The notes beneath the pieces were generated by a model that searched no databases, was not told the origin of the DNA, and saw only the letters and a program-made list of their open reading frames with translations. A stretch of DNA of 64,000 nucleotides from Portulaca oleracea (taxonomy: Eukaryota; Streptophyta; Magnoliopsida; Caryophyllales; Portulacaceae): positions 17,501,867-17,565,866 of the forward strand of contig CM055882.1 in the NCBI GenBank assembly GCA_029582165.1, given 5' to 3'. The position numbers and the translations under genes are program-made. Positions 34,748 through 45,858 of the stretch are shown here, piece after piece (the first letter of the stretch is position 1; every line of letters begins with the position of its first letter).

Positions 34748-36000
34748 TCATTTTTTCCTCGACCGTTTAGTCTTTCTACTAGTCGAAGGTACATCAACTA
34801 TTTCTGCATATACATCATTCCTACAAACATCACGGTACTCGAATTCCTCATTCAAAGCATTTGTTGATGATGCAAATGGACAAGTCTCAGAAAGAAATGA
34901 ACAATTTTGTTGATAAGCTTCATGATGATCTTCATTTCCTTGTCCATCTTTTTCCTCAAGAACCGACTCATATGAACCTTGAGGTTCAACCTTCACCGCA
35001 ACACACCAACCCTTTCGACACACATCAGTAACATAAAAAACTTGTGAAGCTTGAGCTGCCAACACAAAAGGATCATTTGACTTCAATTGGCGTTGACAAT
35101 TTACACTAACAAAGCCAAACTTGTCTACATAGATTCCCTTTTTATGTTCCACATCCCACCATTTACACCGGAAAAATACTACCTCATTACCCCCGGTGTA
35201 TTCCAAACTGAAGACCTCCATTAGAACACCATAGTGGTCTATGTCAACTTCTCCATCACCAACATTACCAACCACAAGAACTCCACTATTCTGAGTTTTT
35301 CCACCCCTTTCATGACTAATTGTGCGAAACTTAAAGCCATTAGTTATATAGCCATTATAGCTCTTCACGTATGGAGTAGGTTTTCGAGCTAAAGATAATA
35401 GTTCACCCCCATAAGGACAATTCCCTTGTTTGTACAGCTCTTCAACCTATATAAACCAAAATATTTACTTAAAATCAAAGTCGTTGAATATATACAAATA
35501 TAAATCAAACAATTTGTAACCAAACATACATACTTTGGTTGAAAACCACTCAGCGAAATGGTTGTTTTTTTCACCTCCAGTCATGCCATTCAAACTCTCT
35601 AGCATGTGGGAATGTTCTCTACAAGATAAAGTAAATTAGATGATACCCCCAACAATCACTTAAAGACTTGGCAAATTGGTTTGGATGATACAACTTACTC
35701 TATAAATGGTGATACTTCAGGGCAATTCATCAAAGCATACAAATGGGCCTGGTCTCTTTCTCGCACATCCATATCGCATATTTTGTGAGCTCCAAGAGGC
35801 CTGCCGGGATGTGAAAAAATACTAAGTAATTTTCCTTCTCTCACCCCACCATCATCATTACGAACTGGGCGATTGATTCTAGTCTCAATCCCATTTAAAT
35901 AGCGGGAACAAAGTGTGTTACACTCATCTGTTGTATAACCCTCTGCAATTGAACCTTCTGGACAAGCTCTATTACGCACCAGAGACTTTTGGATTAATGG
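34748..36000 (-). pseudogene. C-terminal part of TNP2-type CACTA transposase (DUF4218 end, DUF4216)
   Basis: From high to low coordinates: RNRACPEGSIAEGYTTDECN and RPVRNDDG (end of the DUF4218 region); a short exon REHSHMLESLNGM..HFAEWFSTKV near 35640-35555; then VEELYKQGNCPYGGELLSLA, GFKFRTISHERGGKTQNSGV, VFFRCKWWDV, DKFGFVSVN and DPFVLAAQASQVFYVTD (DUF4216), ending in a basic tail RKTKRSRKK. The catalytic TNP2 domain and the N-terminal zinc-binding domain are absent, because homology stops near 36000. It cannot be an active transposase. It lies upstream of, and in the same orientation as, the TNPA-like gene, the usual CACTA order. Confidence 0.85.
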
Positions 36001-37618
36001 ATTAATGGAGCACCAGCACCAGCTCTCTTTAATGCTAGAATCCATTGTGCAGCACCAGCTCTTGACCCCTCCCCTACTCAATTTTGATGTAACCTAAGCT
36101 AAACACTCTATCATAGATTAGTCACGTCTACATCATAAGTCATCGTCAAAGCGATTGTGTTCCCAGACTTCAACAACAAAAGGATACATAAAAATGGCAT
36201 GGAGATTTGTGTCTTACGCAACCCCAGAAATATAAAACCTTATACTTTTAGGATCGTAGAGACTCAAACAACCATAAACAATAAAGAGAAGTGCAGAAAA
36301 AGATCAAAAGACTAGATTTTTTAAAGTAAAAAAAGAAATCCAAAGCCGCGAAAAAAACTCATGGGATCGATGAATTAGTATACATGATGTGTATTGCAAG
36401 TGTTAATGAGATCTCGCATAACCAAACTTTCTCTCAAAAACGATTGAATGATATCTCACTCTTGTTGTGTTATCTCTCAATGGATATGTGGAATACAATG
36501 ACAAACACTCAAAATATATATGTGGGATAAATGACAATCATCTCCTTGTTTGCCAGAGACAGAGCAATATACTTTAACTCTGTTATATACTGGAGAGGGG
36601 ACGATGCGGAAGAAATCCACCCATAGAACTCATAAGAACACCAAACTAATTTTTAGGGATTTTTGGATTAATGGAGAAAAAAATATGAAATTAAAAGATA
36701 TGGACAATTTTAAAGAGAGAAATCTCACCAAATTGAACTTAGATGTTCAAAAACTTGCGCAAGGATCTCTCACAAGCAAAGAGTATTGAATCACCCAAGA
36801 AATCTCACAAAGAGTGTAGGATAACAACCCATTCACAAAGAAGAGAAATCACAAAGCAACTTCCACCCAAAGGATTAGCTTCATTGATTAGGGTTTGAAA
36901 ACTCACAATTACAACACTCTCCAATTGAGAGGATTTTTCTTGAGTCTAGCTCCAAAACATTCATCATCTAAAACAATCTAATATTGCAATGGAGGGGGTA
37001 TATATAGGAAATGGGAAAAAATAACAAAACTCAGCGAAACAACAAAACAACACGCGCATGTCAGTAGGCGGACTCGGACGTGACGCAGGCGGACTCGGGC
37101 ACGACTGGGTTCTGATGCAGCGTTCATTTCATCTGGTAGCAGGACAACTCGGGCGTGACAGAAGATGACTCGGTCGCGAATGCCTTCTGGGCAGTTTTTT
37201 TCTACCGACTTCAAACGCGCATAACTACTTCATCCGGACTCCGTTTTAGGCCTGTAAGATATCGATAGAAAGCTCTCAGTGTGTACTTTAATCTCCCAAA
37301 ATTTGTGACCCATCGGAGTTGTATTATAGGAGATATGAGCCAAATGGTTAAGGTAAGCCATTTGAACGTCTTTGAATTCATTCACCGCCATGTGTTTATT
37401 CTTACCGATGGTTCCGAAGCCCCTTAAAAGGATCGGGAATGGTCCTATTGAGACCCTAGATGACATCCTATTGCCTGGGGTATTTGTAGAATGAAACACC
37501 ACTCTCTTAGTGGCCATAATGACCCTCAAAGGACCCGTATCCACCATGAAATAGATGTTGAAATCGGGTTAGTTTCGAGGAAAGGAGAGGGTGACTTGTA
37601 GCAAACCGGGAACTGTAG
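36001..37618. other. Retroelement-like non-coding sequence
   Basis: No gene recognised. The stretch 36970-37240 has repeated 'cggactcgg.cg.gac' phrases, and there is a GA-rich segment at 37575-37592. The texture (long non-coding leader, 'tatatataggaaatggg' at 37001) is that of an LTR or LTR-adjacent region, but no boundaries were found. Confidence 0.35.
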
Positions 37619-39239
37619 GTGTAGGACCCGGGAAAAAATTTCCAATGGTGTCCTACGTGGTGTGAGGCGAATCGAAAGAGGTGTCTATTCTTTAAGAAAT
37701 TTAAATTCAATTTTTATTAATCAAAATGTTCAAATGCAATCTTGAATTTAGTTAATTTTATTTCCAGAAAATGTCATTGCTTAGAAAATAATATAACACA
37801 AAAAAACGAGGAGGATCAACGGTGAACCGAGACTTCAACTTTCTGATTCATTTCTTTCTGCGATATTACTTCTCGTGCAATTAAGATTTTCTAGAAATAA
37901 AAAGGTAAAATTCGAAAAGAAAGCGAATGAATCAAATTGAATAAATTATAGAGTCGCCAATTAATTTTTTGTGAGAATTAATAAACCCAAATCAGACTCC
38001 ACACACCGCGAACCATGAGATTCGGATCCGGGGGTAAGGTTACGAATTCGAAAGTAAAAACCTTCGAATCCGCCCGTTCAATGAACGGACTTTACTAAAT
38101 CGGTTAGTTAAAGAAGAGAGTAGAAGATGAGAATTTAATTAAATTAATTAGAATTATTTAGATGCATGTGAAAAAATTAAAGTGCGAAAATAAATAAATA
38201 CGATAAATGAAACATAAATAAATAAAAAACGAAATTGAAGTTGCAGTTACATGTAATCCGATTTAGATTAGTCGCAATTAATATTTAATATCAAGATTAC
38301 AATAATATAAGTGATTACAAGAAAGTAAAAATGCAAAATAAAGATGCCAAGAATTAATGTATGCAAATGATGAAGAAAAGAGGAGGAGGAGAAGAAGAGA
38401 GGGAGAAGAAGAAGAAATCACATAGTGTCAATACTCCTAGGTGATTCGGTGTTAAGAAAAATGATGGGAGTGAGGTTGTACTTATAGGGAAAATGGAGTG
38501 AGGAAACTAGGGTTATGAAATAAAAAGGGGTAGTTAGGTCATTCTGATCAGCAGGAGGCCCAGTATGTTAGAATGAAAAGAAACGTGCCACTGCGGACCA
38601 GCATGTTGGATTATTTTGAGCTGCCTAACTTCAAACGACCATAACTTTCTCATCCGACCTCCGATTAACTTGATTCAAGTGTCGTTGAAAAGCTTGTAAT
38701 GAGTACTTTTAGCTTCCAAGATTAGGAAACTCATAGAGGTCGGTGGAAAGTCGGTAATTTAAAGAAAAGGCTCAGGTACATGAACAAAGGACTGGATTTT
38801 TGGAATATTTAAACGCAAATGGGCCAGAAATGGAAATGAGCTAATGTGAAAAGCTTTTTTGTAGAGGAAAGTTTATTTGGGTTTTTTGTGGATTTTCATC
38901 ATTTATGCATTTCAAGAATACTTGGCAAAAAAATAAAAATGCTCAAAATAAATTACATAATTACAAAGCTGAACTATTCAAATTAGGCTCTGATTTAGCC
39001 CCACTTTGATCGAGTCCAAGTAGGACGCTGATCAAAGTAGTTTGAAGACGCTAAAAATGATATGCCCCGGGAGCGAAGTCTCGAGGCTGGATGACACTTG
39101 GAAGCAAACGTCTTGTGCCGCGTGTATGAGTTGTAGCTGATTAACATTCGGAAACGATATCCTATGTCTTTGTTGATTGTCGACACTTGGAAGCAAAATC
39201 CTGCGCCTGATGTTTGCTGACCACCATTCATGTTTGGCA

Positions 39240-39570
39240 GTAAGTTGATGATGTTATGATCTGTCATTCTTGTCCTATAGGTGATGTTGTATGTTGGTCA
39301 TTCTGGTGGACCGTCTACCTTTCTTGTCTGGCCAATGATGGTGATCTGTCATTCTTGTCTGACTATGCACCATTCTTGTCTAGCTGATCATGATGTCTTG
39401 TCATTCTTGTCTGACTATCCGTCATTCTTATTTGGATGATGGTGGGGATATGTCATTCTTGTCTGACTATCTTCCATTCTTGTTTGGCCAATGATGATGT
39501 CCTGTCATTCTTGTTTGATTGCCTCCCATTCTTGTCTGACTGATGATGATGATTTTTCATTCTTGTTTAG
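39240..39570. repeat. Minisatellite, unit about 35 bp (cattcttgtctg..)
   Basis: About nine degenerate copies of 'tcattcttgtctgactatc' alternate with 'gatgatgatg' spacers. Confidence 0.75.
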
Positions 39571-39574
39571 CTGA

Positions 39575-39776
39575 TGATGTGGATGAAATATCCACTGTTG
39601 ACGATGACGTAGATGCGACATCTGTTATCGAGGCGAATGCGATATCCTTGGTTGAAGACAACATAGATGCGATATCTGTTGTGGGGCCGATGCGATATCT
39701 GTTGTTGGGTTGGATATGATATCCTTTGTCGGAGACAACATAGATGTGATATCTGTTGTCGGGGTAGATGCGATAT
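39575..39776. repeat. Minisatellite, unit about 38-42 bp (gatgcgatatctgttgtcgg)
   Basis: About six degenerate copies of 'gatgcgatatctgttgtcgg' with 'agacaacatagat' spacers, ending exactly where the LTR at 39777 begins. Confidence 0.75.
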
Positions 39777-40986
39777 TGTAGGCCCCGGAAAATTTCTGTT
39801 CGGGGAAATGTTTTCGGATGCGCTACTTATGTGATCGAGAGCCGACTAAGGTTGCTTAATCCTTAAATAAGGATATTTTTAATTTTCAAAATTCATTTTC
39901 GGGGAAACTTTATTTATTTACAAACCCGGTTTTTATTATTTAAATTATCCGTAATTACACAAATTAATTTAACAATAATTTAATCCCGGCCCTCTTAATA
40001 AATCCAGGCCCAAGAGAACACAAACGGGCCACTGGAATCTGCTAAAACCTAGGCTGGGCCACTGGTCTCCTCGGCCCAAAGAGAAATTGGGTTGAAAATG
40101 ATAAAACCCGCCTAGCTTTTATCATTTTCTGGCCCATTTCTCTCGGGGTCCTCCTTGGATAACTATTGGACATGAATTAAATTATTTTTGTGCAAGAAAT
40201 CGAATACTTTAAATAGTTAAACGAATTTGAAAAAATGTTAAAAGAGTCACCAGCCGATTTAAGGGAATCGACAAACCATAAAATAAGAAAAGAAAGACTC
40301 CGGTCTACGAACCCGATTTCCAAATTCGGGGGTAAGGTTACGAATTCGAAAGTTATAAGAACTCTTGAATCCGCCTGTTATAAAACAGAATCTACTAAAA
40401 TCAATATTGAAAAGAAAGAGAGCGGGGAGAAGTTTGATTAATTTCGCGGAACTATTATTCAAATCATGCAATATAAAATACGATTTTTACTTTACAGAAT
40501 ATGTACAAGTAATGGAACTAAAGAACAAATTACATGAATAATTATGACAAAGTAAACAAAGAAATTGAACCTTGTTTAAGGTGTAATGATGATGGACCTG
40601 ATCCCTTGAGTTGCCCTTGACTTGAAGCTTGAATGTGATACCATGAATGGTTTGAAAAAATGGTATATGGATGGTTATATGGTGGTGATGAATATGATTA
40701 TGAGGGGATTAGAAATGGATATGGATGGTGAAATTTTAATTGAAAGAATGGGAGTATGAAAATGAGAGAAAAGATAGTAGTTGGTGGAAGTTTAGGTAAT
40801 TAGATATCATTATAAGTTTAACATATAAATATCTAGTTAATGTGAAATATCAATTTATTTGGTTGACATATTTATATGATGATGTGAAATTTTGTTAAGT
40901 TGATGAATATGTCATTTAATATTTATTTTTATTGATATTTATTTAAATTTTATTATTTATTTTTCAAAAGCGCTTATTTAATAACA
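39777..40986. mobile_element. Probable Gypsy-type LTR (1210 bp)
   Basis: Starts TGTAGGCCCCGGAAAATTTC and ends TTATTTAATAACA, flanked by GATAT (39772-39776) and AATAT (40987-40991), a one-mismatch 5-bp match. The internal 'gggggtaaggttacgaattc' block links it to the preceding sequence. There is no coding capacity. Confidence 0.55.
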
Positions 40987-41114
40987 AATATATTGGACAC
41001 CCCTAATTTAAATGTCTGGATCTGTGATTGCATCCACATACCATTACTTTTAACAAATCCTATTAGTATTCAACAATTGTACCTTATCACTATTCCAGTA
41101 CTTTATAATACTTA

Positions 41115-41371
41115 GGCTCCGTTCTTTTATGTGGTAGCTTGCGATGCGGTACCACACCATACCACAATCATTATCAATATATATATATATCTCTTCATTT
41201 TTCTCTCTCCTCCCTTTTCTCCTTTATTTTTCATATTCTCTCTCCTCCCCTGTTCCACTTATCATAATTCTCACCATAATTCACCGCAACTCAGCACAAT
41301 TCACCACACTTTTTCAAATTTCAATGCACCGCACCATTACTACGCCATAACCAACTGTATAAAAGAACAAG
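41115..41371. mobile_element. MITE, GGCTCCGTTCTTTT family, TTA duplication
   Basis: Starts GGCTCCGTTCTTTTATGTGG after TTA (41112-41114) and ends ATAAAAGAACAAG before TTA (41372-41374). It is related to the inverted copy at 6172-6424. Size and TTA duplication fit PIF/Harbinger (Tourist) MITEs. Confidence 0.6.
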
Positions 41372-41985
41372 TTATAGTTATAGACCAACCTTTTTCGGGG
41401 GGGGGGGGGAATGAACATCATGGTGAAGGCAAATAGTTATGGCGTTGAGGTCGATATCAATGTACTCTAATATGGAGGATTTAGAAATGTATCGATGAGG
41501 TGAATTGTTATTATTATCATCTATGTAACTAATGTTTTCGAATGGAGGAGTTTGTTGATGATAGATAGTTAAAACGAATGTGGCTAGGTGGGAAATTACC
41601 TGGTGAAAATTAATGTATTCGGATAGGGTAAAGCAAATTGTTGTTATTATCAGTGTTTCAAAGTTATTATTAAATATCAACTGTTTGTGTAATGTACGAT
41701 ATAAATTGTACAGTACGTATCATTGTTTTCAAAATTATTTGTTTGCGTTAAAGTTAGACTCATTGTAAATAAAATACGTACCTTACAATTTATATCGTAT
41801 ATTGCACGAGTTTTCTTTATAATTTGTATATACATTTATATTATAGTTAAGTTTTTATTAATAAATATCAAATTTTTTAAATATATCCGGACATTACATG
41901 GGTTTAACACTAATATTATATAATAAATTTTTAATTAAAAGGTGATATATAAAAAATTATCAATTAAATAGTATCGTAAAAGATA

Positions 41986-42280
41986 CTCCCTCCGTTCCAT
42001 ATTAATTGACATATTTTAAAAATTCTCACATACCAAGGTATAACAAAAAAAACTATCCACATAAATAAATAATACTATTTTCCAATGTGTTTTTTCGGAT
42101 ATCAAGGTGTAAATAGTGAGAGAATGTGAGTAGAAGTAGTTTTTATTGATTGAAAAAATAAAAAATTAACATAATTATTAAAGTTAAATAATTAAATTAG
42201 GTATTGAAAAATAGAAAGTGATAATTATTTTGGAACAAAAAAAGTTAGTTTATGTAACAATTAATATGGCACGGAGGGAG
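41986..42280. mobile_element. Stowaway-like MITE
   Basis: CTCCCTCCGTTCCATATTAA at the left, inverse (ttaatatggcacggagggag) at the right, TA on both sides, 295 bp. Confidence 0.8.
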
Positions 42281-42379
42281 TAAATCACAACTAATTGAAA
42301 AAGGCGAGACTATTTTTTTTATTTTTCTTTTATGTAATGGGCGAGACTATTATACACGGAGCCGGAATACCAGAAAAAT

Positions 42380-43259
42380 TAGGGATGACAATGGGGCGGA
42401 TCGGGGACGGGGGAGTATATACCCGTCCCCATCCCCGCTCCCAAAACTCGGCCCTATCCCCGTCCCTATCCCTTCTTCGGGGAATGATTCTTGCCCCATC
42501 CCCATCCCCATCCCCAACGGAGATCCAACGAAGATTTTTCAAAGCAATCCATAATCTAACCAAATTTTAATCGGACCCGATTTTTAATCGAACTCGGTTT
42601 TTAACCTGTTCAAAATACAACGCATTTAACTTGATCAAGCAATAGTACATCAAAATCAAACAATAATACAACGTACTTAAAATTTGAAAATTACTACTTT
42701 ATCCTTACTATTAGGCCCTGTCAAATTCATGGGTAAAAAACAGTTGAATAAAAGTTAAATTTTGGTAACTTTTGGTAATTTTTGGTAACTTTTGGTAACT
42801 TTTGGTAAATTTTGTTAACTTTTGGCAAATTGATGCCAATATGTCAAAATGAATTTTTTAAAATTTTTTTAAGTTTGGTAATTTTTAGTAAGTTTTGGTA
42901 AATTTAGGTAAATTTAGGTAAAAACTGGTAAATTTGGGTAAATTATATTTACCCATGAATTTGACAGGGTCTTAATATATTATATATTGAATTAGAATAA
43001 AGGTTATTTGATAATTTAAAAATTTTCGGGGACGGAGATTCGGGGATGGGGACGGGGAATTTTCCTTAGTGACGAAAATGAGGACGGGGTTATGGAAAAT
43101 TTTGTCCCCATCCCCGCCCCATCCCCGAGCGAATTTTGAAAAATCGTCTCCGTCCACGTCCCCGTCCCCGTCCCCATCCCCAATGGTTGTGGAGATTTTT
43201 CCCAGAGCGGGATAGAGCCCCAGCGGGTTCGGGGATTTCCCGCCCTATTGCCATCCCTA
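42380..43259. mobile_element. hAT-like MITE with 8-bp duplication, upstream of TIN1
   Basis: Ends are TAGGGATGACAATGGGGCGG on the left and the inverse (ccgccctattgccatcccta) on the right. The flanking octamers AGAAAAAT (42372-42379) and AGAAAATT (43260-43267) differ once. The arms are GC-rich with many 'ccccatccccg' blocks, which makes spurious ORFs. A Tourist-like MITE is nested at 42714-42971. Confidence 0.8.
42714..42971. mobile_element. Tourist-like MITE nested in the hAT-like MITE
   Basis: GGCCCTGTCAAATTCATGGG at the left, inverse (cccatgaatttgacagggtc) at the right, TTA on both sides (42711-42713 and 42972-42974). The interior is a run of 'ttttggtaa' repeats. The nesting shows it arrived after the outer element. 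Confidence 0.8.
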
Positions 43260-43441
43260 AGAAAATTTAGCAGATATTTTTCGAAACCTTCTGACAAAGG
43301 AACCTTTTTCGGTTTTTAATTTGTTGGATAACGAACTGCCAGGAAAACCCGAATACTTTCTCTCTCTAAAACTGAACAAACCCTAACCAATCACCACTTC
43401 CTACCACATCACCATCTGTCACCCCATTGGTTTATTCCCTT

Positions 43442-43449
43442 CCACGTCA
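43442..43449 (+). promoter_or_regulatory. Unfolded-protein-response element (UPRE) of TIN1
   Basis: CCACGTCA, the reverse of TGACGTGG bound by ER-stress bZIP factors (bZIP60/bZIP28 type), lies 63 bp before the TATA box. An ATTGG (inverted CCAAT, 43426-43430) lies 11 nt upstream and a CCAAT at 43387-43391. In the known plant P-UPRE, ATTGG and CCACGTCA are 1 nt apart; here the spacing is wider. Confidence 0.7.
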
Positions 43450-43456
43450 GCTCCTA

Positions 43457-43464
43457 GAACCTTC
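43457..43464 (+). promoter_or_regulatory. Possible minimal heat-shock element
   Basis: GAACCTTC fits the nGAAnnTTCn core, but only two units are present where three are usual. Regulatory value is uncertain. Confidence 0.3.
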
Positions 43465-43504
43465 CCTCGCCACGAATCTAGAATCGTCTCTCTGCTCCTC
43501 TGCG

Positions 43505-43510
43505 TATAAA
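43505..43510 (+). promoter_or_regulatory. TATA box of TIN1
   Basis: TATAAA in 'gcgtataaaattg', 122 bp before the ATG, correctly placed downstream of the UPRE. It predicts a 5' leader of about 90 nt. Confidence 0.65.
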
Positions 43511-43631
43511 ATTGTCAAAATAATTTTTAATCAACTTCATCAAAACTCTTGATTTAACCATAGAAATTTTCCCAGTTTTGATCGGTCGAAAAGAGGCTTC
43601 AAGCTTTGATTTTTGATCTTATCCCACGTCA

Positions 43632-45858
43632 ATGGCGTCCCAAAATCTCTTGATTTTGAGTTTTATATCAGCGCTCTTTCTATCCATGGCGGTGCCTTCA
43701 TTAGGTTTTGTTCCTTCTCCGGATGTGAAAGCCCCCTTCCCCAAAGCCATTTTGGTAAGAGCTTCTCTATGGATTCTCGCTGATTGCGGAATTATTGTTA
43801 ATTGCTCGAACGAGGAAATCTTTCGATGATTGAGTACTAATTTACTTAGGGTTATGTGGAATTGCAGGACTTGAAGGAGGCAATAGTGAAGGGATTAGGG
43901 TTCCAATCGGATGATTTTAAGATATCGGGGTTTGATTTGAGGGATGCATTGGTGGGTCATTCAGTGGCGTACGAATTTGATGTGGAGATTGATAACAAGG
44001 TGCTTCCAGTTAGGCTTCTGGAGGATGTGAATCGATGGGAGTATGTTGATTTGCCCATTTTCAGGGTTGAAGATTCGGTTAGGCTAGGTGAGGAAAATGG
44101 GTTGGTTGAGATGGAGAAGATTGAGAAGGATATGGGTCCTGTTTTGGCCCCTTTTCAGCTTGCGGGTCCTATGGAATTATGGATTCAGGACGCCAAAGAC
44201 ATGAGGCTCTCTTTGCCAGTAAGTTTCATATTGATATTTATGTTATTGTTATTTGTTTGTTATGTATGAAACCGCCTATGCTTGATTGATGATTTAAGTT
44301 TTGTGTTTGGATTTGAGATGGATAGAGTTATTGTTGCAATGGAATTGGATTGAACCATGCTTGATTTTAGCTTGTTGTTTGTCCTTGGAACTTTCTGACC
44401 TATATGGACTAATACAACCAATTATGCGTTCTTATCTGTGTCCTATGAAATCCATAATTGGTGCAGTCTTTGTGAAACAACTAAGTATCTGTGAAATGGG
44501 GTGGGGTGGTTTTGTTTGTCTGAAACTTGAATAGAGTTGAATGTGATGATTCTTAGGCTAGGTTTGATTTCTTTGAATACGAAGCCTTATTGAATGTGTA
44601 TATTGAGATCGAGAAAGATGTGATAGGGGAATTGTGAGCAAGGATATAAGAAAGTGCCGGGAATAACTTGATTATATTAGGTTGATTTATCACTTTTGCT
44701 GCAAAAGTGACAATTTTACTGCTGAATGTGATATAAAGACAAAACGGGTTGTGTGAACTTCTATGATTACATGCATGAATTTAGTGGAAGAAAATTCTCA
44801 TCACAAGAAGCTAAATACAATAATAGGGTTCTGTGCTTGTATTATTGATTGAAGTTCAATCATTTGCATTTAATCACTCACAGAGAGTGTTACTATTGAT
44901 TGGCAAGTGATGGGAGTCCTGGGAAGAAGTTTGCATGGCATAATTATCCAGAAGATGCAAGTTTGAGTTTATATGAAGTTTGGAGTGACCTAAATGAAAT
45001 TGGCTATTAAACAATTTTGTATGTTTTCTGCAGCATGATGTGGATGCTGGTGTTTTGAAGAAAGTGATCCTTGCAGAGGGGGCTGTGGTTACTGTCAAGG
45101 GTGCCAAGTCGGTCAGTTTGCGCCAGCCTCTTGATCTTCCCCTACCACTGAACAGAACACAAAATGGCTTTGCTTCTGGTCTTGTTAGTCTGGCTGAGCG
45201 CCTCCGCCTTGCTTCTCTGTCCAAAGAGGCTCCCGTCCTCTCCCTCCGCATTGTGGGCCCCACCTCGATCACTTCCCCTTCTTCCTCGCGCACCTCTCCT
45301 AACCGTTTGAAGCTTAAAAGGCTCGCTCCAGGGCTTGTTGAACTATCTTCACTTTCAGGTGTCAACAAGCCCATTGAAGCTGGCAACGCCCTTGACCTCC
45401 CAGGAGATGTTCCCACTCTTTTGACTCCAAACCAGTTCTCCACATTGTGGCCCCTGGCCTCCCTGAATGCCACCAACTCCAACTTGGTTGGTCTTGAAAC
45501 GCTCCTAGCGTCTGTTTTGGGTCCGAAAGCCAACAAGAAGGGTTCGTTCAAGCTGTTGAAAGCCGATGCATCTGCTCAGACTTTCTTGAAGATCAGGTTT
45601 GGGCTGGAGAAGAAGCTCGAAAAAGGAGACGGGTTTGAGCTCCAAGGGTTCCCTGAGTGGAGGACAAAGCCGGAGAAGGTGAGGATGCATTTCGAAGTGC
45701 TAGCTAAGGTTGACGGCGACAAAATTGTGCCTGAGAAGGTTATGCAGGTAAACCCTGTTATTACAGAGGATACTGTGGCACCTAATGTCATGACAGGCAA
45801 TGTAACATTGTCCAAAATGCCAATTGTCTACACACCATCAAACCCTTTCAACTTGTAA
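43632..45858 (+). CDS. TIN1: TIN1, tunicamycin-induced ER protein
   Basis: Three exons, 43632-43754, 43868-44218 and 45034-45858, with GT-AG introns of 113 and 815 bp, all in phase 0, give 432 aa. The start has a clear signal peptide (MASQNLLILSFISALFLSMA, then VPSLGF). The body matches plant TIN1 (Arabidopsis At5g64510 is of similar size): DLKEAIVKGLGFQSDDFKIS, LAPFQLAGPMELWIQDAKDM, then a Ser/Pro/Leu-rich middle and LEKKLEKGDGFELQGFPEW, ending MPIVYTPSNPFNL. There is one NRT (exon 3) and one NAT glycosylation site. TIN1 is known as a plant-specific, ER-stress-induced gene affecting pollen surface; its biochemical role is not known. The upstream UPR element agrees with this. The gene appears intact and is convergent with the CNGC. 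Confidence 0.93.

Larger units (their letters stand above)
28160..36000 (-). mobile_element. CACTA (En/Spm-type) transposon, 5' end missing
   Basis: The left terminus is CACTACAAGAAAAGTGCTCA at 28160, the canonical CACTA tip, with TAT before it. Subterminal repeats follow (28175-28640). Both transposition genes lie on the - strand: a TNPA-like Transposase_24 gene (34542-31040) and the C-terminal portion of a TNP2-type transposase (about 36000-34748). No matching ..TTGTAGTG terminus was seen on the right. TNP2 homology stops abruptly near 36000, so the element is truncated there. Between the terminus and the TNPA gene lie host-like fragments (RRM at 29307, PPR/GUN1 at 30140). Confidence 0.85.
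37619..39776. mobile_element. Gypsy-type LTR-related sequence with minisatellites
   Basis: Begins near TGTAGGACCCGGGAAAAAAT, an LTR start like that at 39777. It contains a long purine-rich stretch (38370-38420) and shares with the downstream LTR the block 'gagtc.cca' (37952 and 40246) followed by 'gggggtaaggttacgaattc' (38032 and 40329). In plants this block marks Tat/Ogre-like Gypsy terminal or leader sequence. Two minisatellite arrays fill 39240-39776. No gag or pol was found. Confidence 0.5.

Noticed and set aside
42295..43297. ORFs with Asp/Gly or Pro/Ser repeats
   Set aside because: They derive from 'ccccatccccg' arms of the hAT-like MITE.
44874..45551. 225-aa ORF on - strand
   Set aside because: Shadow of TIN1 exon 3, whose + frame has family homology and correct splice sites.
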